Source: Paenarthrobacter sp. JL.01a
GTDB taxonomy: Bacteria; Actinomycetota; Actinomycetes; Actinomycetales; Micrococcaceae
NCBI RefSeq assembly: GCF_025452095.1
Contig: NZ_CP104877.1
Coordinates: 1,240,001-1,304,000, forward strand
Length of the DNA stretch: 64,000 nucleotides
Direction: 5' to 3'
A model generated the notes under the pieces. The model was not told the origin of the DNA. It saw nothing but the letters and a program-made list of their open reading frames with translations, and did not search any database. Of this stretch, positions 43,321-52,580 are shown in pieces. The translations under genes and the position numbers were made by a program. Each line of letters begins with the position of its first letter. The first letter of the stretch is position 1.

Positions 43321-46300
43321 CTAGGGGGACCGCACCAGTCCTTCCCACGCCACCGTCCAGTCGGCGGGAAATCCCGGGGCGTGACGATCCGGTCCGTTGT
43401 CCCAGCCCGCAGCCATCAGGGCCGCCGCGGCAAGGAGCCCACCGTTGCCAGGCAGGTACAGCGGCAAAGAGTCGGTTTGGCGGTTGTGACCGTTGGGAAG
43501 CACCGTGTTCTTTCCGGCTTCCAGCAGGAGCGCGTCCACAGCGGCCTCGGGGTCGCCCAGGCGTGCGGCGGTCATGGCCATGACGGGGTAATCCCAACCC
43601 CAGGTGCTGCCCCAGTCCCAGTCCGCCAGGACGTCCTTCAACGTAGCGCGCATGACGTCCGGGTCGATCAGCGCGGTCTCCGGGAGGACTCCCAGTGCGC
43701 ACAGCATGGACGGGTGGTCCGTGCGGATGGTGAAGGGCTCCACATCGATGGCGGCATACACGCCGTCCACCACCCGCGGTGGGACCATCCCCTCGGCTAC
43801 ATCGGACCAGGCAGGCATAGGCTCCAGTCCCAGCCGTTCCCGCCAAGTGGCCGCTGTTTGGAGTGCCCATTGCCAGTACGCCAGCTCAAACGTGGGGTTC
43901 GTGACCGTGGACCTGATGGGGCCATAACTCTCCTGCGCCGGAATCAGGGGCGGCCCCAACTCGAACCCCCTCGGCGTGGGATGGGCGAAACTGGCCATGA
44001 AAGCCGCCGACTCGAACACGATCTCCGCGAACTCCTCCAGCACCTCGCGCGTGGGATGGGCCCGGTACACCAGCTCGGCCAGGTAAATGGGATGCGGTTG
44101 TTGCCAGATGAGGAAGGTGCCGATGGTGCTCGGGCTCTCCCGACCGTCCGGTCCCACCTGTTTGGGCCAGCGCACACCCTCAAAACCTTGCTGCCTGGCG
44201 GTCTGCCGCGCCGCGTCCAAGATCGTTGAGTACCAGCGCAGGGACGGTAGCAGGAGCTCCACCCGGTTCCATTGCGCGAAATGGGCCGCGTGCCACCAGT
44301 GCATTTCCAGGTGGAAGCGGCCACGCCAGGAGTTGCACACCAGCCCCGTCTCCTGAGGCGGCAGCGAGCCCGAACAGTTGATCGCTGTAAGGTATTGCGA
44401 CAAGACAATCCTGCGTTCCAGCTCTTTGGCCCGGGGATCACTGCTCGCGTCAAGCTCGATCGCGCCCCCGGAGTACCAGAACCGGGGCCACCAGGCTGCC
44501 GAGGCTGCCGCGACGCCGCTGCCGGCCTCCAGTTCCGGTGAACGCACGACGCCGGCCCCTGGCTTCGCCTGCTGGCTCGCCACAGTGGTTGCTTGGCTTT
44601 CTTTGCTGCCACGCGGGATGCAATCATCGTCGCCGGCTGAAACAAATTCGATGGAGAGGTCCAGGACGTCCCGCTTGGCGGTGATCCGCACGGAGTGCTC
44701 GCCCGCCTGCTCAAGGTCCAAGCCGTTCCCAGTGACAACGACGTCATACCGGGAGTCATCCAGTTCGCGGTGCACAACCCATTGTGTGGCGTTCGTGGTG
44801 GGGGCTTGGGCCGGCAGGTCCAGCTTCGTGGAGTGGGCCTCGGGCTTGGTCCAGTCGGCGGCGTCATGCCAGGCTTCGGACCCGTACGGAAAGTCGATGC
44901 CGATCAGCAGTCCGTGCCCCAACGCCGGCGATTCCACACGCAAGCCGAGTTCGTCGACGTCGGGATGGCACGCCGTCGTGACCTTGACGGGGTGACCTGC
45001 CAGCATGAAGCGGCTGGTCACCGTGCCGGTCCATAGGTCCAGGGTCTGTTCAGTTGCCGTGACATCTGACGGTGTCAGGGGGCATTCCTGACCGTCCTCG
45101 ATCAGCCGGAAACCGATCCGGCCGAGGTCCAGTCGATGCGGGTTGGCCCTCAGCCACGTCTCGGCGGCGGAGGTATCCGTCTCGCGGTCGTTAACGATCT
45201 CGCCCACCATGTCCACGTACGGGACGGGACCACGAGGGGAATCGTAGAGCACGGTGGAGTCGTCCAGTGTGTAGGGCTCGGCGGGCGGAACCGAATGCCA
45301 GGCCCACTGCGCCTGCGTCCCCAGGAGTGTTCCGGGCGGGAGTTCGTCGCGGGCTCCTACGGGGTAGAGTCCGGGGAAAGTCTGCAGGCCCGTGAGGTCC
45401 ATCGTGAAGGCAAATTCACCGTTGCCCACGGATACCGGGCTTCGCGGATCCAACGAGTGCTGGCGCACGTTGTGCCGGCTGACGAGGGCCTCCCGGTCGA
45501 TGTGACGCCGGCCAATGGGTCCGGAAGCAGGCGATAGTACCACCGTGTCCTCGAGTTCGCGCAGGGGGAAGAACGCAGCGCGCTCGTCAGGACTTTTATT
45601 GGGCTGGTGCAAGGTGAGGAACAGGCTACCGTCGAGCTTCCGGGCGATCATGCCGTGCCCACCGTCCTTGCTCCACAATGCCTCGGGTTCCTGAGTCCAT
45701 GGCCCCAGTACGGTCCCCGACTGGCTGCGGGCAATACCCATGGCGTAGCCCTCCTCACCGAAGCTGGACCAGAGCATGATCAGCTTGCCGCTGGAGAGCC
45801 TGTGCAGGAACGGGCCATCGGTGACGTGTAGGGGTGCCCCGCTGTGGGACGGTCTGTTCAAGGGGCGGGACCAGGGGGCCTCGGAAGCCGTGAACAGGAC
45901 ATGTGGTTCGCCTTCTGCGCGCCGGAGATCGTGGCTGAGTCGTTGGGCAACCACCGCGCCGTCGTCGATCTGCTTCCACTCGTGGCAGAACACCAGCCAC
46001 GGCGCCCCGTCCTGGTCGACGTGCAGCGTTCCGTCAAGGCACTCCCATTCGGAGGGAGTGACAGGGCCGTCGCTCCAGGGCTCATACGGACCTTCGGGCT
46101 CCACGGCAGAGAGTATCTGGGTTCCACGGGAGTGGCCGGGGGCGGTGAAGGTCGCGAACATGTAATAGCGGCCGCGGTACTGGTGGACTTCGGGCGCCCA
46201 GTATTGTTCCTTGCTCCAGAAACCGGGAGCGGGACGGAACGCCGGGAACGGCCCCTCCCATGCCAGGAGGTCATTGCTCCTGTAGCAGTCGAAGCCCGTG

Positions 46301-46458
46301 GCCGGACCGGACCAGATGTTTTCGTCAGTACTGCCAAAGAGCAAGTACTCCTCGGAGGCGGGCAGCGTCAGGACATAGGGGTCCCGGATGTGGATCTGTT
46401 CCAAGCGTTGGGGCACGGCGGACTCCTCGCGGAATGAATAGTTCATAATCTGAACCAT
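43321..46458 (-). CDS. Two-domain glycoside hydrolase: GH43-like beta-propeller plus (alpha/alpha)6-type module
   Basis: A 1045-aa protein without a signal peptide, so probably cytosolic. Residues about 20-310 look like a GH43 five-bladed propeller: Asp26 (HIRDPYVL) is the base position, Asp142 (ECLDGTLHVD) the pKa modulator, and Asp214 in HVTDGPFLHR sits where the acid Glu is often found. Residues about 327-1045 (SRHNVRQHSLDPRSPVSVGNGEFAFT onward) resemble six-hairpin glycosidase modules near GH65/GH95. Cleavage of arabinose- or other sugar-containing oligosaccharides is inferred. The start may be 46458 or 46446. It is divergent from a sugar-binding lipoprotein gene with a shared operator candidate. 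Confidence 0.75.
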   Translation of the reverse strand: MVQIMNYSFREESAVPQRLEQIHIRDPYVLTLPASEEYLLFGSTDENIWSGPATGFDCYRSNDLLAWEGPFPAFRPAPGFWSKEQYWAPEVHQYRGRYYMFATFTAPGHSRGTQILSAVEPEGPYEPWSDGPVTPSEWECLDGTLHVDQDGAPWLVFCHEWKQIDDGAVVAQRLSHDLRRAEGEPHVLFTASEAPWSRPLNRPSHSGAPLHVTDGPFLHRLSSGKLIMLWSSFGEEGYAMGIARSQSGTVLGPWTQEPEALWSKDGGHGMIARKLDGSLFLTLHQPNKSPDERAAFFPLRELEDTVVLSPASGPIGRRHIDREALVSRHNVRQHSLDPRSPVSVGNGEFAFTMDLTGLQTFPGLYPVGARDELPPGTLLGTQAQWAWHSVPPAEPYTLDDSTVLYDSPRGPVPYVDMVGEIVNDRETDTSAAETWLRANPHRLDLGRIGFRLIEDGQECPLTPSDVTATEQTLDLWTGTVTSRFMLAGHPVKVTTACHPDVDELGLRVESPALGHGLLIGIDFPYGSEAWHDAADWTKPEAHSTKLDLPAQAPTTNATQWVVHRELDDSRYDVVVTGNGLDLEQAGEHSVRITAKRDVLDLSIEFVSAGDDDCIPRGSKESQATTVASQQAKPGAGVVRSPELEAGSGVAAASAAWWPRFWYSGGAIELDASSDPRAKELERRIVLSQYLTAINCSGSLPPQETGLVCNSWRGRFHLEMHWWHAAHFAQWNRVELLLPSLRWYSTILDAARQTARQQGFEGVRWPKQVGPDGRESPSTIGTFLIWQQPHPIYLAELVYRAHPTREVLEEFAEIVFESAAFMASFAHPTPRGFELGPPLIPAQESYGPIRSTVTNPTFELAYWQWALQTAATWRERLGLEPMPAWSDVAEGMVPPRVVDGVYAAIDVEPFTIRTDHPSMLCALGVLPETALIDPDVMRATLKDVLADWDWGSTWGWDYPVMAMTAARLGDPEAAVDALLLEAGKNTVLPNGHNRQTDSLPLYLPGNGGLLAAAALMAAGWDNGPDRHAPGFPADWTVAWEGLVRSP

Positions 46459-46489
46459 TGACGAATATACACCCTTTTGATACGTTTCA
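46458..46489 (+). promoter_or_regulatory. Promoter and LacI-type operator candidate for the sugar-binding protein gene
   Basis: TTGACG (46458-46463), a 17-nt spacer and TACGTT (46481-46486) resemble a promoter facing the lipoprotein gene. Overlapping the -10 is TGATACGTTTCA (46478-46489), one base away from the perfect LacI-family palindrome TGAAACGTTTCA. The region is only 67 bp wide, so one bound repressor could control both divergent genes. No LacI gene is in the window. Confidence 0.55.
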
Positions 46490-46525
46490 GGAACCGTTTT
46501 CTCGAGGCTGAAAGAAGCTTACCCA

Positions 46526-47827
46526 ATGACGCGTAAATCTCTCCGAAATATTCGCAAATCCCTGGCATTCCTTACTGCCGTAGGCATGCTTGGGCTCACC
46601 GCCGCATGTTCCAGTCCTTCCTCCAACCAAGCTGAAGACGGGCCAGTGGAAATCCGCTTCTCATGGTGGGGAAACGCCTCGCGTGCCGAGCTGACCAACA
46701 AAGCCATCAAGGAGTTCGAAGCCGCCAACCCCAACATCAAGGTCAAGCCCGAGTACGGCGACATCGGTGGCTACTTCGACAAACTGGCCACCCAAGTGGC
46801 CGCCAACGATGCCCCGGATGTCATCACCATGGGTGGCGCCTACCCTGCCGAGTACGCCAACCGCGGCGCACTTCTGGACCTCTCCAAGGTGCAGGGCTCC
46901 CTGGACCTGTCAAAGCTGGATCAGGGTGCCGTGGAAAACGGCCAGGTGAAGGGCAAACAATATGGTGTCTCCACCGGAGCCAACGCTCTGGCGATCGTGG
47001 TGAACCCCGCTGTCTTCCAGACGGCAGGAGTTGCCCTGCCGGATGACAGCAAGTGGTCGTGGGATGACTTCGCCAAGGTGGCCGCGGACATCACGGCGAA
47101 GAGCCCCAAGGGGACCTACGGCACGGCGACGGTTCTAACCCATGACTCCCTGGATGCCTTCGCCCGCCAGCGCGGCAAGTCGCTGTACACCCAGGACGGC
47201 CAGCTGGGTCTGGACAAGGACACTGTGCAGGACTACTTCGACTTCTCGTTGAAGCTCAGCGAATCCGGTGCGGCCCCCAGCGCCTCCGAGACTGTCGAGA
47301 AGCTCAATGCCGGCACGGAGCAGACGCTCATGGGCATGGGCCAAGCCGGCATGATGCTTACCTGGAGCAACTCCCTCTCTGCGCTCAGCAAGGCATCGGG
47401 GGCTGACCTGAAATTGCTCAAGCTCCCCGGTGAGACGCCCACTCCAGGCATCTGGCTCCAGTCCTCACAGTTCTACACCATTTCCGCTCGCAGCAAGCAC
47501 ACTGATGCCGCCGCCAAACTGGTGAGTTTCCTGGTGAACAACGAGGCCGCGGCCAAGATCATCCAGAGCGACCGTGGCGTGCCCAGCAATCCCGGCATGC
47601 GCACGGCTGTGCAGGACCTCCTGACGCCCCAGGGCAAGGTTGAGGCCGCCTACATTGACCAGATCGGCAAGATGGACTTCGCCCCAACGTACATCGGACC
47701 TACCGGCTCCACTGCCGTTTCCGAGATCACGGCCCGCATCAACACCGATGTCCTGTTCAAGCGGCTGACCCCGGAGAAGGCTGCCGAGCAGTGGCTCAGC
47801 GAAAGCAAGGCCGCCATCGGCAAGTAA
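46526..47827 (+). CDS. Sugar ABC transporter binding lipoprotein (family 1), no adjacent permease
   Basis: A 433-aa lipoprotein: signal at residues 1-28 with lipobox LTAAC, then a maltose/oligosaccharide-type solute-binding fold (IRFSWWGNASRAELTNKAIKEFE, APDVITMGG, GVPSNPGMR). It would bind an oligosaccharide for import. Normally such genes are followed by two permease genes; here the stop is followed 2 bp later by palindrome copy D and an unrelated hydrolase gene. Divergent from the glycosidase, so uptake and hydrolysis are probably linked. Confidence 0.88.
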   Translation: MTRKSLRNIRKSLAFLTAVGMLGLTAACSSPSSNQAEDGPVEIRFSWWGNASRAELTNKAIKEFEAANPNIKVKPEYGDIGGYFDKLATQVAANDAPDVITMGGAYPAEYANRGALLDLSKVQGSLDLSKLDQGAVENGQVKGKQYGVSTGANALAIVVNPAVFQTAGVALPDDSKWSWDDFAKVAADITAKSPKGTYGTATVLTHDSLDAFARQRGKSLYTQDGQLGLDKDTVQDYFDFSLKLSESGAAPSASETVEKLNAGTEQTLMGMGQAGMMLTWSNSLSALSKASGADLKLLKLPGETPTPGIWLQSSQFYTISARSKHTDAAAKLVSFLVNNEAAAKIIQSDRGVPSNPGMRTAVQDLLTPQGKVEAAYIDQIGKMDFAPTYIGPTGSTAVSEITARINTDVLFKRLTPEKAAEQWLSESKAAIGK

Positions 47828-47829
47828 CT

Positions 47830-47897
47830 ACCCAACTAGGGGACAGCACATGCTCTACTGAGGCCTCAGTGGAACGTTTGCTGTCCCTTACTTGGGT
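47830..47897. repeat. ACCCAACT-family palindrome, copy D (hybrid arms)
   Basis: The left arm reads ACCCAACTAGGGGACAGC then ACATGCTC, as in copy E. The right arm reversed reads ACCCAAGTAAGGGACAGC then AAACGTTCC, as in copy C. The centre is CTGAGGCCTCAG, a perfect 12-bp palindrome. The two halves therefore look like products of different subfamilies. It begins 2 bp after the binding-protein stop. Confidence 0.82.
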
Positions 47898-47908
47898 GCG
47901 CAGGGCCG

Positions 47909-48685
47909 TCAGGTGGCGTTGCGGATCTCCAGATACGGGTCGGCCCAGGCACCGATGATGCGCGCCACTCGCGCCGCCTGGCCCTTCCCCGTGAGGAGAT
48001 GCTCGCTGCCTTCAAGGGAGATAAAGCTCCGGGGATGCCGGGCAGTGCGGAAGATTTCACTCGCGTTGTCGATGCCCACGGTGTTGTCGGTGGGGGAGTG
48101 CATCACCATGAGGGGCTTGTGGAGCGTCCGGATGCAGTCGCGCAGGTCAGCCCGCTCCACGTCCTCCACGAAGTGCCGGCGGATCTCCATGGGACGTCCG
48201 CCCAGGTCCACCACGGCACTTCCGTCACGCAGGATGGACTCGATTTCGGCGTCGAACATGTGCTCTACATGCTTGGGCTCATACGGCGCGCCAACAGTCA
48301 CCACGGCGTTCAGCCCCGGAATGTCACGGGCAGCGGCCAGCACAGCCGCCCCGCCGAATGAGTGTCCTACCAGCAAAGAGATCTCCCGGCCTGTGAGCCG
48401 CATGAAGTCTGCCGCCAGGATCGTGTCGGCCACCTTGACGCTGAAGGACCCGGCAGACCATTCGCCTTCGGACCCGCCGAGGCCCAGGTTGTCGAACCGG
48501 AGCATGCCAACACCCTGCTCAGCCAGTCCTTTGCAAATACGCGACGCCGCAGGGCTGTCCTTGCCCAGCGTCAGTCCGTGAGAGTAGACGCCCCAGCCCC
48601 GCACGGGACCTTCGGGTACGTCCACAATTCCGGCCAGCGTATCGCCGGTGCTTCCTGTGAAGCTGATCTTCTCAGAGCGTGACAC
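47909..48685 (-). CDS. Alpha/beta hydrolase
   Basis: A 258-aa hydrolase with the nucleophile elbow VGHSFGGAAVL (Ser near 106) and an acid and His late in the chain (MVMHSPTDNTVG; GSEHLLTGKG). The fold resembles serine aminopeptidase/BAAT-like hydrolases, which are sometimes fused to OsmC; no such fusion is present here. The GTG at 48685 has AAGGAG ideally spaced, so the longer frame from 48748, which runs through the sdh terminator, is rejected. Substrate unknown. Confidence 0.83.
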   Translation of the reverse strand: MSRSEKISFTGSTGDTLAGIVDVPEGPVRGWGVYSHGLTLGKDSPAASRICKGLAEQGVGMLRFDNLGLGGSEGEWSAGSFSVKVADTILAADFMRLTGREISLLVGHSFGGAAVLAAARDIPGLNAVVTVGAPYEPKHVEHMFDAEIESILRDGSAVVDLGGRPMEIRRHFVEDVERADLRDCIRTLHKPLMVMHSPTDNTVGIDNASEIFRTARHPRSFISLEGSEHLLTGKGQAARVARIIGAWADPYLEIRNAT

Positions 48686-48728
48686 GCTGGTCTCCTTGCG
48701 TTGCGATGTGGGTTGCGGCAGTTGATTA

Positions 48729-48776
48729 ACGACGACGGCGCCCCTCACCTGCGCAGGTGAGCGGCGCCGTCGTCGT
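48729..48776 (-). terminator. Terminator of the sdhCDAB operon
   Basis: Arms of 24 bp (48729-48752 and 48753-48776) form one long hairpin containing ACGACGACGGCGCC and its complement, with CACCTGCGCAGGTG at the tip. In the minus direction it is followed by TTAATC. It lies 24 bp past the sdhB stop. Confidence 0.85.
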
Positions 48777-48799
48777 GCTGTTCTTGAGGGAACGGCTGA

Positions 48800-49582
48800 C
48801 TAGATCTTGCGGGCCAGGATGGCTTGCTTGACCTCGGCGATTGCCTTGGTCACCTGGATGCCACGGGGGCATGCTTCCGAGCAGTTGAAGGTGGTGCGGC
48901 AGCGCCACACGCCTTCCTTGTCGTTGAGGATCTCAAGGCGCATGTCGCCGGCGTCATCACGGGAATCGAAAATGAAGCGGTGTGCGTTGACGATTGCTGC
49001 CGGGCCGAAGTACTGGCCGTCGGTCCAGAAGACCGGGCAGGACGAGGTGCAGGCTGCGCACAGGATGCACTTGGTGGTGTCGTCAAAGCGCTCACGGTCC
49101 TCGACGGACTGCAGGCGTTCCTTGGTGGGCTCGTGGCCCTTGTTGATCAGGAACGGCATCACTTCGCGGAAGGACTGGAAGAACGGTTCCATGTCCACGA
49201 TCAGGTCCTTCTCCACGGGGAGGCCCTTGATCGGCTCGACGGTGATGGGCTTGGACGTATCCAGGTCCTTCAGCAGCGTCTTGCAGGCGAGGCGGTTGCG
49301 GCCGTTGATGCGCATGGCATCGGAGCCACAAACACCGTGGGCGCAGGAGCGGCGGAACGAAACCGTGCCGTCGATCTCCCACTTGACCTTGTGCAGGGCG
49401 TCCAGAACACGGTCCGTGCCGTACATGGTCAGCTTGTAGTCGTCCCAGCGGGCTTCTTCCGAGATCTCGGGATCATAGCGGCGCACGCGGAGCGTGATGT
49501 GGAACGTGGGAATTTCACCGTCGCCGGCAACACTCGCCGGGAGCTCGATCTTGGATGCGGGCTCTGCCATTTCGGTCGTCAT
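48800..49582 (-). CDS. sdhB: Succinate dehydrogenase iron-sulfur subunit
   Basis: A 260-aa protein carrying three clusters: [2Fe-2S] ligands in SCAHGVCGSDAMRINGRNRLAC, and [4Fe-4S]/[3Fe-4S] ligands in CILCAACTSSCP and CSEACPRG. It passes electrons from the FAD of SdhA to menaquinone at the SdhCD anchor. The ATG overlaps the stop of sdhA by one base (TAATG). It is the last gene of the operon, followed by a strong terminator. Confidence 0.97.
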   Translation of the reverse strand: MTTEMAEPASKIELPASVAGDGEIPTFHITLRVRRYDPEISEEARWDDYKLTMYGTDRVLDALHKVKWEIDGTVSFRRSCAHGVCGSDAMRINGRNRLACKTLLKDLDTSKPITVEPIKGLPVEKDLIVDMEPFFQSFREVMPFLINKGHEPTKERLQSVEDRERFDDTTKCILCAACTSSCPVFWTDGQYFGPAAIVNAHRFIFDSRDDAGDMRLEILNDKEGVWRCRTTFNCSEACPRGIQVTKAIAEVKQAILARKI

Positions 49583-51381
49583 TAGTACTTACGCTCCATC
49601 GGCTCGTAACGGGTGAAGATCACGGGCTTCGTCTCCAGACGGATGCCCGCAACGGATTCCGCCGAGGAGGCGGCAGTGACGGAGTTGTCCAGGTAAGCCA
49701 TGGAGTGCTTCATGAACTTCTCGTCGTCGCGGTCCGGGAAGTCCTCGCGATAGTGGCCACCGCGGGACTCTTCACGGTGCAGCGCACCGACGGTCATGAC
49801 CTTGGCCATGTCCAGCAGGAAGCCCAGCTCCACAGCTTCCAGGAGGTCCAGGTTGAAGCGCTTGCCCTTGTCCTGGACGGTAACGTGCTTGTACCGCTCT
49901 TCAAAGGATGCAATGTCGCGGAGAACCTGCTCCAGGGACTCCTTGGTGCGGAACACCTGCATGTTGGCATCCATGGTGTCCTGCAGTTCCTTGCGGATCT
50001 GCGCGACGCGCTCGGTGCCGTTGCCGCTGAGCAGACCATCAAGGATGCCGCGGGTCATTGCCTCGGGGTCCTCGGGCAGCTCGACGAAGTCGGCGGTCTT
50101 GGAGTACTCAGCAGCAGCGATGCCGGCACGCTTGCCGAAGACGTTGATGTCCAGGAGCGAGTTGGTGCCCAGGCGGTTCGATCCGTGCACGGACACGCAG
50201 GCAACTTCACCGGCTGCGTACAGTCCGGGAACGATCGTGTCGTTGTCCTGGAGCACTTCGGTGGTGATGTTGGTGGGGATGCCGCCCATGGCGTAGTGAG
50301 CGGTCGGGAACACCGGGACGGGATCGGTGAACGGTTCCACGCCAAGATAGGTGCGGGCGAACTCCGTGATGTCCGGAAGCTTGGCCTCGATGTGTGCAGG
50401 CTCAAGGTGGGTGAGGTCCAGAAGGACGTAGTCCTTGTTCGGGCCACAACCGCGTCCCTCACGCACTTCGTTCGCCATGGCGCGGGCCACGATGTCACGG
50501 GGTGCGAGGTCCTTGATGGTGGGGGCGTAGCGCTCCATGAAGCGCTCACCCTCGGAGTTACGCAGGATGGCACCTTCACCACGCGCACCCTCGGTAAGGA
50601 GGATGCCCAGGCCGGCGAGGCCTGTCGGGTGGAATTGGAAGAACTCCATGTCCTCAAGGGGGATGCCGCGGCGGAAGGCGATGCCCATGCCGTCACCGGT
50701 CAGGGTGTGGGCGTTGGAGGTGGTCTTGAAGACCTTGCCGGCGCCGCCGGAGGCGAAGACGACGGACTTGGCCTGGAAGACGTGCAGTTCGCCCGAAGCG
50801 AGGTCGTAGGAGACGACGCCGGCAACACGCTTCTGCTTGTACGGCGTACCGTCCTCGCGTACTGCGTCTTCCTCGACGATCAGCAGGTCAAGGACGTAGT
50901 ACTCGTTGTAGAACTCAACGTTGTGCTTGACGCAGTTTTGGTACAGGGTCTGGAGGATCATGTGACCCGTACGGTCTGCTGCATAGCAGGCGCGGCGGAC
51001 AGGAGCCTTGCCGTGGTCACGGGTGTGGCCACCGAAGCGTCGCTGGTCGATCCGGCCCTCGGGGGTGCGGTTGAACGGCAGACCCATCTTTTCCAGGTCA
51101 AGCACGGCGTCGATGGCTTCCTTCGCCATGACCTCGGCTGCGTCCTGGTCAACCAGGTAGTCGCCACCCTTGATGGTGTCAAAGGTGTGCCATTCCCAGT
51201 TGTCTTCCTCGACGTTGGCCAGTGCTGCACACATGCCACCCTGGGCCGCACCGGTGTGCGAGCGGGTGGGGTAGAGCTTGGTCAGTACCGCTGTGCGTGC
51301 GCGCTGACCGGACTCGATCGCGGCGCGCATGCCGGCGCCACCTGCACCGACAATGACGACGTCGTACTTATGGACCTGCAT
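49582..51381 (-). CDS. sdhA: Succinate dehydrogenase flavoprotein subunit
   Basis: A 599-aa FAD subunit. Seen: the dinucleotide fold [13 protein letters not shown] (about 8-20), the covalent-FAD histidine in SHTGAAQGG, the substrate loop [21 protein letters not shown], and the C-terminal [18 protein letters not shown]. It oxidises succinate to fumarate in the TCA cycle and feeds the respiratory chain. The ATG at 51381 starts MQVHKYDVV; an extension to 51402 is less likely. A 100-bp spacer separates it from sdhD. Confidence 0.97.
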   Translation of the reverse strand: MQVHKYDVVIVGAGGAGMRAAIESGQRARTAVLTKLYPTRSHTGAAQGGMCAALANVEEDNWEWHTFDTIKGGDYLVDQDAAEVMAKEAIDAVLDLEKMGLPFNRTPEGRIDQRRFGGHTRDHGKAPVRRACYAADRTGHMILQTLYQNCVKHNVEFYNEYYVLDLLIVEEDAVREDGTPYKQKRVAGVVSYDLASGELHVFQAKSVVFASGGAGKVFKTTSNAHTLTGDGMGIAFRRGIPLEDMEFFQFHPTGLAGLGILLTEGARGEGAILRNSEGERFMERYAPTIKDLAPRDIVARAMANEVREGRGCGPNKDYVLLDLTHLEPAHIEAKLPDITEFARTYLGVEPFTDPVPVFPTAHYAMGGIPTNITTEVLQDNDTIVPGLYAAGEVACVSVHGSNRLGTNSLLDINVFGKRAGIAAAEYSKTADFVELPEDPEAMTRGILDGLLSGNGTERVAQIRKELQDTMDANMQVFRTKESLEQVLRDIASFEERYKHVTVQDKGKRFNLDLLEAVELGFLLDMAKVMTVGALHREESRGGHYREDFPDRDDEKFMKHSMAYLDNSVTAASSAESVAGIRLETKPVIFTRYEPMERKY

Positions 51382-51481
51382 ACCAGATGCTCTCTCTTTC
51401 AAAAATTCAGATGGTCGGCGGAGGCTGCTCCGCTACTTCAGGCGGACCGGCAAGCCGGCCACGCCGATGCGGCACGGGCCG

Positions 51482-51943
51482 CTACGGTGCCGGGCAGAAT
51501 CCGCCGGGAAGCTGGACGCCGTCGACGACGGGGCACGGGTTGAACGTGAAGATCACCAGGGTGCCGAGGATGATGATGACCAGCGTTGCCGCGTAGAGGA
51601 CCATCTTGAGCCAGAAGCGCGTGGAATCCTTCTCGGCGTAGTCGTTGATGATGGTGCGGACGCCGTTGGTGCCGTGCAGCATGGCAAGCCACAGCATGGC
51701 CAGGTCCCAGAACTGCCAGAAGGGATCGGCCCACTTGCCGGCGACAAAACCGAAGTCGATGGCATGGATGCCTTCGCCCACCAGGAGGTTCACGAAGAGG
51801 TGGCCGAAGATCAGCACCACCAGCACGATGCCGGACAGGCGCATGAAGAGCCAGGCGATCATCTCGAAGTTGCCGCGGCTGGAGCCATTGCGGTTGTACT
51901 TCGGGGCGATCTTCCCGGTGCGGGGGGATTCGATGGTTGTCAT
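51482..51943 (-). CDS. sdhD: Succinate dehydrogenase membrane anchor subunit
   Basis: A 153-aa protein with three helices (about 28-50, 70-95, 110-132) and the haem/quinone-site region AWLFMRLSGIVLVVLIFGHLFVN (His in FGHLF is the probable haem ligand) and LHGTNGVRTIINDY. Together with SdhC it anchors the catalytic subunits. The C-terminus, NPCPVVDGVQLPGGFCPAP, is unusually Cys- and Pro-rich. It starts 3 bp after sdhC. Confidence 0.92.
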   Translation of the reverse strand: MTTIESPRTGKIAPKYNRNGSSRGNFEMIAWLFMRLSGIVLVVLIFGHLFVNLLVGEGIHAIDFGFVAGKWADPFWQFWDLAMLWLAMLHGTNGVRTIINDYAEKDSTRFWLKMVLYAATLVIIILGTLVIFTFNPCPVVDGVQLPGGFCPAP

Positions 51944-51946
51944 GGC

Positions 51947-52327
51947 TTAGTGGCCTCCCAGCGCGAGGGAAAGGTGGCGGATAGCGAAGCCGGCGAACGT
52001 GACCAGCCACAGTGCAAGCACGACCCACAGCATCTGGCGCTGGTACTTCGCGCCCTTCTTCCAGAAGTCGATCGCGATCACACGCAGGCCGTTGAAGGCG
52101 TGGTAGATGATCGCAGCGACCAGGCCCGTTTCACCCAGGGCCATGAGGGGGTTCTTGTAAGCACCAATGACGGCCGTGTAGGCCTCAGGGGACACGCGCA
52201 CCAATGAGGTGTCCAGCACATGGACCAACAAGAAGAAAAAGATCACTACACCGGTAATACGGTGTCCAACCCAGGACCACATGCCTTCACGGCCGCGGTA
52301 CAAGGTGCCAGCTGGTTTTGTCGGCAC
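51947..52327 (-). CDS. sdhC: Succinate dehydrogenase cytochrome b subunit
   Basis: A 126-aa three-helix protein. SWVGHRITGVVIFFFLLVHVLDTSL is the SdhC signature with haem-ligand candidate His near residue 36, followed by IIYHAFNGLRVIAIDFW. It is the first gene of the sdhCDAB operon. A 253-bp upstream region carries promoters for this operon and for manC. Confidence 0.93.
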   Translation of the reverse strand: MPTKPAGTLYRGREGMWSWVGHRITGVVIFFFLLVHVLDTSLVRVSPEAYTAVIGAYKNPLMALGETGLVAAIIYHAFNGLRVIAIDFWKKGAKYQRQMLWVVLALWLVTFAGFAIRHLSLALGGH

Positions 52328-52411
52328 TGATTAAACCTTCCTGCAACACAGCGGCGCTGGCATGGGATCCATGCGGGGGGAACGCCTGCTGCGAGAGCAC
52401 TCGTAGCTCAC

Positions 52412-52453
52412 GCCTAAATCTAGGCTTCGCTCACAGCATATTCAATTTAGGCC
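52412..52453. promoter_or_regulatory. Inverted repeats upstream of sdhC
   Basis: GCCTAAATCTAGGC (52412-52425) is a 5-bp-arm palindrome, and TTTAGGCC follows at 52446-52453, reversing the same GCCTAAA word. The arrangement suggests a dimeric operator in the sdh/manC divergent region (52328-52580). The regulator is unknown; the TTAGGC word is only weakly like an iron-regulator half-site. Confidence 0.4.
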
Positions 52454-52580
52454 CGGCTTCTCTGCTTGTTAATTCCATGTTTCCTGCCCGGATTCAGGCG
52501 ATTTTGGGTACCGTCTGAGACGAACGCCACATCCGTGGCGTTCTGCGGAGCTTCCCGGTTGCGTCGGATAAAGTGTTGCG

